DNA of 64,000 bases from Corynebacterium uropygiale (GTDB lineage: Bacteria; Actinomycetota; Actinomycetes; Mycobacteriales; Mycobacteriaceae): NCBI RefSeq assembly GCF_021568315.1, contig NZ_JAKGSI010000007.1, positions 1 to 64,000 on the forward strand, in the 5' to 3' direction. Below are positions 61,637 through 64,000 of this stretch, piece by piece (within the stretch, counting starts at the first letter, position 1; each line of letters begins with the position of its first letter). Both the position numbers and the translations under genes were made by a program. The notes beneath the pieces were generated by a model. It saw only the letters and a program-made list of their open reading frames with translations. It ran no database searches and was not told the DNA's origin.

Positions 61637-62719
61637 ATGACACGAGGAGACACGCTGCTCGCCCAGGCATGGGCCCGAGCACAAGACCCCCACGAGCCCA
61701 TCCCGGTCCCGTCGGCGCCGATCCCCCGCGCGCCACGGTGGTTGAGCAGCGAGGATGTGCTCTCGACGGTGGTGGGCGCCGCCCTGGGCGGCCGGGGAAG
61801 CACCCGGCAGAACCCCTCGGCGGGTGGGCTCTATCCCGTCGAGGTGCAGGCGCTCGGCCCGGACTCGGTCACGCTGAGCCTGGCGTGGTGGCGCACCGCC
61901 GCGAAGTATTCCACCCGCGCCTGGATGAGCTGCCTGCTGGACCTGGGCTATGCGATCGCTGCCGTCGAGACCTCCTCCCACCTCCACGGGGTGGGCATCC
62001 GCTCCATCGAGACGGACTCGGACCTCGCGCGCGCGGTGAGGATCACGTGGGATCGCCCGTGCGAGAACCTGTGGGATGGCCCGCCCGCCACATCCCCTCC
62101 CGCGGCTCCTCCCGACTCCGCCCCGTGGACCGGCGATGTGCTGCGCGAGGCCCTGGGTTTCTCCGTCGAGCCCCTGCCGCCGCAGCCGGGACTGTCCCTC
62201 GATGACCTGCGCGAACGTCGCAGCGGGCAGTGGGAGTCGGCGGGGGAGGCCATGCCCGTGAGCGCGATGAGCACCCTGTGCCGCCAGCTCCCGGCGGGCT
62301 GCGTGGCCCAGCTGATAGACCCCGATGTCCTCTGCCTCACCCGCGGTGATGCGGAGGAGCCCCTCCAGCCGCTCAGCCGTGGGGACGCGCGGGCGACGCT
62401 CGCCCAGTGGTGCGGCGGCCAGCCGATGGTGGCCACCTGCTCGGGGGCCGTGATCGTCACGCAGCCCACTCCGCCCGGGGACGCGAGCCCCTCGGCCCTC
62501 GACTACGGGCGGTCCCTGCTCAACGCCGGGCGCTATGGCTACTGTGTTCAGGTATCCGCCGCGATGATGGGCTGGGCGTCGCGTCCCATCGCGGGATGGG
62601 TGAATGCCGACATCGGCCGCGCCATGGGCCGCGAGTCCGCCCTCATCACCCACGCCGTCGTGTGTGGGCCCCGGAGCGCAGATGCACACGACAAGAAAGT
62701 GAGGAAGAGCCTTGATTAA
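61637..62719 (+). CDS. SagB-type azoline dehydrogenase
   Basis: A 360-residue flavoprotein of the nitroreductase fold. RQNPSAGGLYPVEV is the SagB signature and RYGYCVQVSAAMMGWASRPIA is the FMN-site segment. It would oxidise thiazolines or oxazolines to azoles using FMN. ATG 61637 is seven bases after GAGGAG; ATG 61631 is too close. It overlaps the exporter gene by 8 bases. Confidence 0.88.
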   Translation: MTRGDTLLAQAWARAQDPHEPIPVPSAPIPRAPRWLSSEDVLSTVVGAALGGRGSTRQNPSAGGLYPVEVQALGPDSVTLSLAWWRTAAKYSTRAWMSCLLDLGYAIAAVETSSHLHGVGIRSIETDSDLARAVRITWDRPCENLWDGPPATSPPAAPPDSAPWTGDVLREALGFSVEPLPPQPGLSLDDLRERRSGQWESAGEAMPVSAMSTLCRQLPAGCVAQLIDPDVLCLTRGDAEEPLQPLSRGDARATLAQWCGGQPMVATCSGAVIVTQPTPPGDASPSALDYGRSLLNAGRYGYCVQVSAAMMGWASRPIAGWVNADIGRAMGRESALITHAVVCGPRSADAHDKKVRKSLD

Positions 62720-64000
62720 TCGCCGATTATTGTCCCTTGCGGGCAGCGTGTGGGGGCCCATCGCGCTGGGAACGCTCATGGCCTATGTGGTGATGGGCTC
62801 GTGGATTCTCCAGGCGATTGTCGTCGCGCGCGGACTCAATGACCTGGTCGCCGGCGATTTCCCGGGGCTGGTGCGCTGCCTGCTCATCGCGATGCTCGTG
62901 ATCCTCGTGCGCGGGGTGTTGATGGTGGTGCGCCAGATGCTCACGGTGTCCCTCGGCATGCGCACGCGGCGCCACCTGCGCACCCTGCTCACCCGGCGGG
63001 TCGCGGAGCTCGGGCCCGCGCACATGTCCACACAGCGCGCCGGGGTGATCCGCTCCACGCTCATCGAGGGCGTCGACGGCCTGGACCCCTACTACTCGGA
63101 TTATGTGCCGCAGCTTCTTGTCACCGCGACGGTGCCCATCGCCCTGCTCATCTGGATGGGCTGCTATAGCCCCTGGTCAGCGGTGGCGGTGGCGGTGTGC
63201 ATCCTCGTCGCCGTGGTGGTGCCGCAGCGCTTTGATAACAAGCTCATCGTCGCCGGCCGGGAGCGCTGGGAGGCCTATTCCTCGCTGTCTGCGGACTACC
63301 TGGAATCCATGCAGCAGATGGAAACCCTGCGCAGCCTGGGCGCGGCGGGGCGTCGGCACGCGGGCCTCGAGTCCCGCACGTGGGAGCTCTACCGCACGAC
63401 GATGCAATCGCTGAAAATCTCCCTGGTCTCCACCGGGCTCATCGCCCTGGGCACGCAGGCGGGGGTGGCGCTGGCCGTCGTTCTCGCGGTGCGGGATCCG
63501 CAGAGCGCCTCGCACCTCTTCCTCGTGCTGCTCCTCGCGATGGAGTGCTTCCGCCCCGTGCAGGAGCTCGCGAAGGCCTGGCACGCGGGCTACCTCGGGG
63601 TGACGGCCGCCGATGGGCTCGACGCCATCCTGAGCCCCACCCCGCCCGTCCCGGATGAGGGCACCCGCTCCAACGAGTGGTCGGTGGGAACCCCGCCCGG
63701 CATTGAGATCCGGGACGCGAGCGTGACGTATCCCGGGGCCGGCACCCCCGCGCTCACCGGGCTGAACCTCCGCATTCCCGCTGGTCAGGCCGTGGCGCTG
63801 ACGGGCCCCTCCGGCTGCGGGAAGACGACGGTGCAGCGGCTGATCACCCGCAGCCTCGACCCCTCCTCGGGGAGCGTGAGCCTCGACGGCGTGGACCTGC
63901 GCACCCTGCGCCTGGCGGAGATGCCGAGCATCGTCACCGTCGTGAGCCAGGACGCCTTCCTCTTCACCGGCACGGTGGCGAGCAACATCGCGCTCGGCGT
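62712..64000 (+). CDS. ABC exporter, fused membrane and ATPase domains (partial)
   Basis: The frame opens at TTG 62712 with GAGGAAG five bases before, and is still open at the window edge. About 430 residues are visible: roughly six spans in residues 10-270 (CydD/MsbA-like), then an ATPase domain with Walker A GPSGCGKTT and the Q-loop SQDAFLFTGTVASNIALG. It probably exports the modified peptide or its leader-less form. Homologous transporters act as heterodimers, so a partner may follow beyond the window. Confidence 0.85.
   Translation, partial: MINRRLLSLAGSVWGPIALGTLMAYVVMGSWILQAIVVARGLNDLVAGDFPGLVRCLLIAMLVILVRGVLMVVRQMLTVSLGMRTRRHLRTLLTRRVAELGPAHMSTQRAGVIRSTLIEGVDGLDPYYSDYVPQLLVTATVPIALLIWMGCYSPWSAVAVAVCILVAVVVPQRFDNKLIVAGRERWEAYSSLSADYLESMQQMETLRSLGAAGRRHAGLESRTWELYRTTMQSLKISLVSTGLIALGTQAGVALAVVLAVRDPQSASHLFLVLLLAMECFRPVQELAKAWHAGYLGVTAADGLDAILSPTPPVPDEGTRSNEWSVGTPPGIEIRDASVTYPGAGTPALTGLNLRIPAGQAVALTGPSGCGKTTVQRLITRSLDPSSGSVSLDGVDLRTLRLAEMPSIVTVVSQDAFLFTGTVASNIALG

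Overview
The window looks like chromosome of a high-GC actinobacterium, most likely a Corynebacterium or close relative. Pointers are a LppP/LprE-type lipoprotein, two actinobacterial class-2 lipases, an MMPL exporter, a FAD oxidoreductase paired with a phosphonatase-like hydrolase, a complete kdpFABCDE set, a putrescine/GABA module and a TPP-riboswitch-controlled ykoEDC operon. This assignment is inference from gene content; no rRNA or tRNA gene is present to confirm it.

Layout. 0-1.2 kb: a probable orphan toxin C-terminus between two related, probably immunity, genes. 1.2-5.2 kb: beta-glucoside PTS plus 6-phospho-beta-glucosidase and a FeoC-like regulator. 5.3-8.2 kb: a DUF2848 protein and an MHS-family transporter diverging from a GntR-type operator, with the FCD-type GntR gene alongside. 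8.3-9.6 kb: an exported protein and a lone phage-like HTH protein. 9.7-12.9 kb: malic enzyme, DEDDh exonuclease and AMP nucleosidase in one operon. 14.0-16.7 kb: UTRA-type regulator, FAD oxidoreductase and phosphonatase-like hydrolase (aminophosphonate breakdown). 16.8-21.8 kb: lipoprotein, DUF805 protein, two paralogous lipases and the tRNA-hydroxylation protein TrhO. 21.8-29.6 kb: kdpFABCDE, with four TTGACGG-like repeats upstream that look like KdpE sites.

29.6-34.3 kb is a patchwork: a decayed hydrolase, duplicated cupin and methyltransferase scraps, and two low-GC cassettes, each with a Sec-exported protein followed by a small overlapping membrane-protein gene. A third such cassette (a phospholipase A2-like protein, a small Cys-rich exported protein and two tandem membrane proteins) lies at 48.5-50.0 kb. 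All three have a GGGGG(A/T)AA element about 80-90 bases upstream of the first start codon. 34.4-47.9 kb carries GABA aminotransferase with a permease and a PucR regulator, an MMPL transporter, an MFS transporter, and a putrescine oxidase-USP-permease-aldehyde dehydrogenase operon. Together the oxidase, dehydrogenase and aminotransferase would take putrescine to 4-aminobutyraldehyde, GABA and succinate semialdehyde.

50.1-53.8 kb: TetR regulator and ykoEDC thiamine-precursor ECF transporter under a TPP riboswitch. 53.9-57.6 kb: a FecBCD-type siderophore/cobalamin importer. 57.7 kb to the window end: the most interesting locus, a compact thiazole/oxazole-modified peptide (TOMM RiPP) cluster. It has a 39-residue precursor with a Cys-Cys-Cys-His core and acidic tail, an attenuator, an E1/ThiF-like partner, a CocE/S15-family hydrolase, a YcaO cyclodehydratase, a SagB-type dehydrogenase and the start of an ABC exporter. 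Its position next to the metal-chelate importer suggests, but does not prove, an azole-peptide metallophore.
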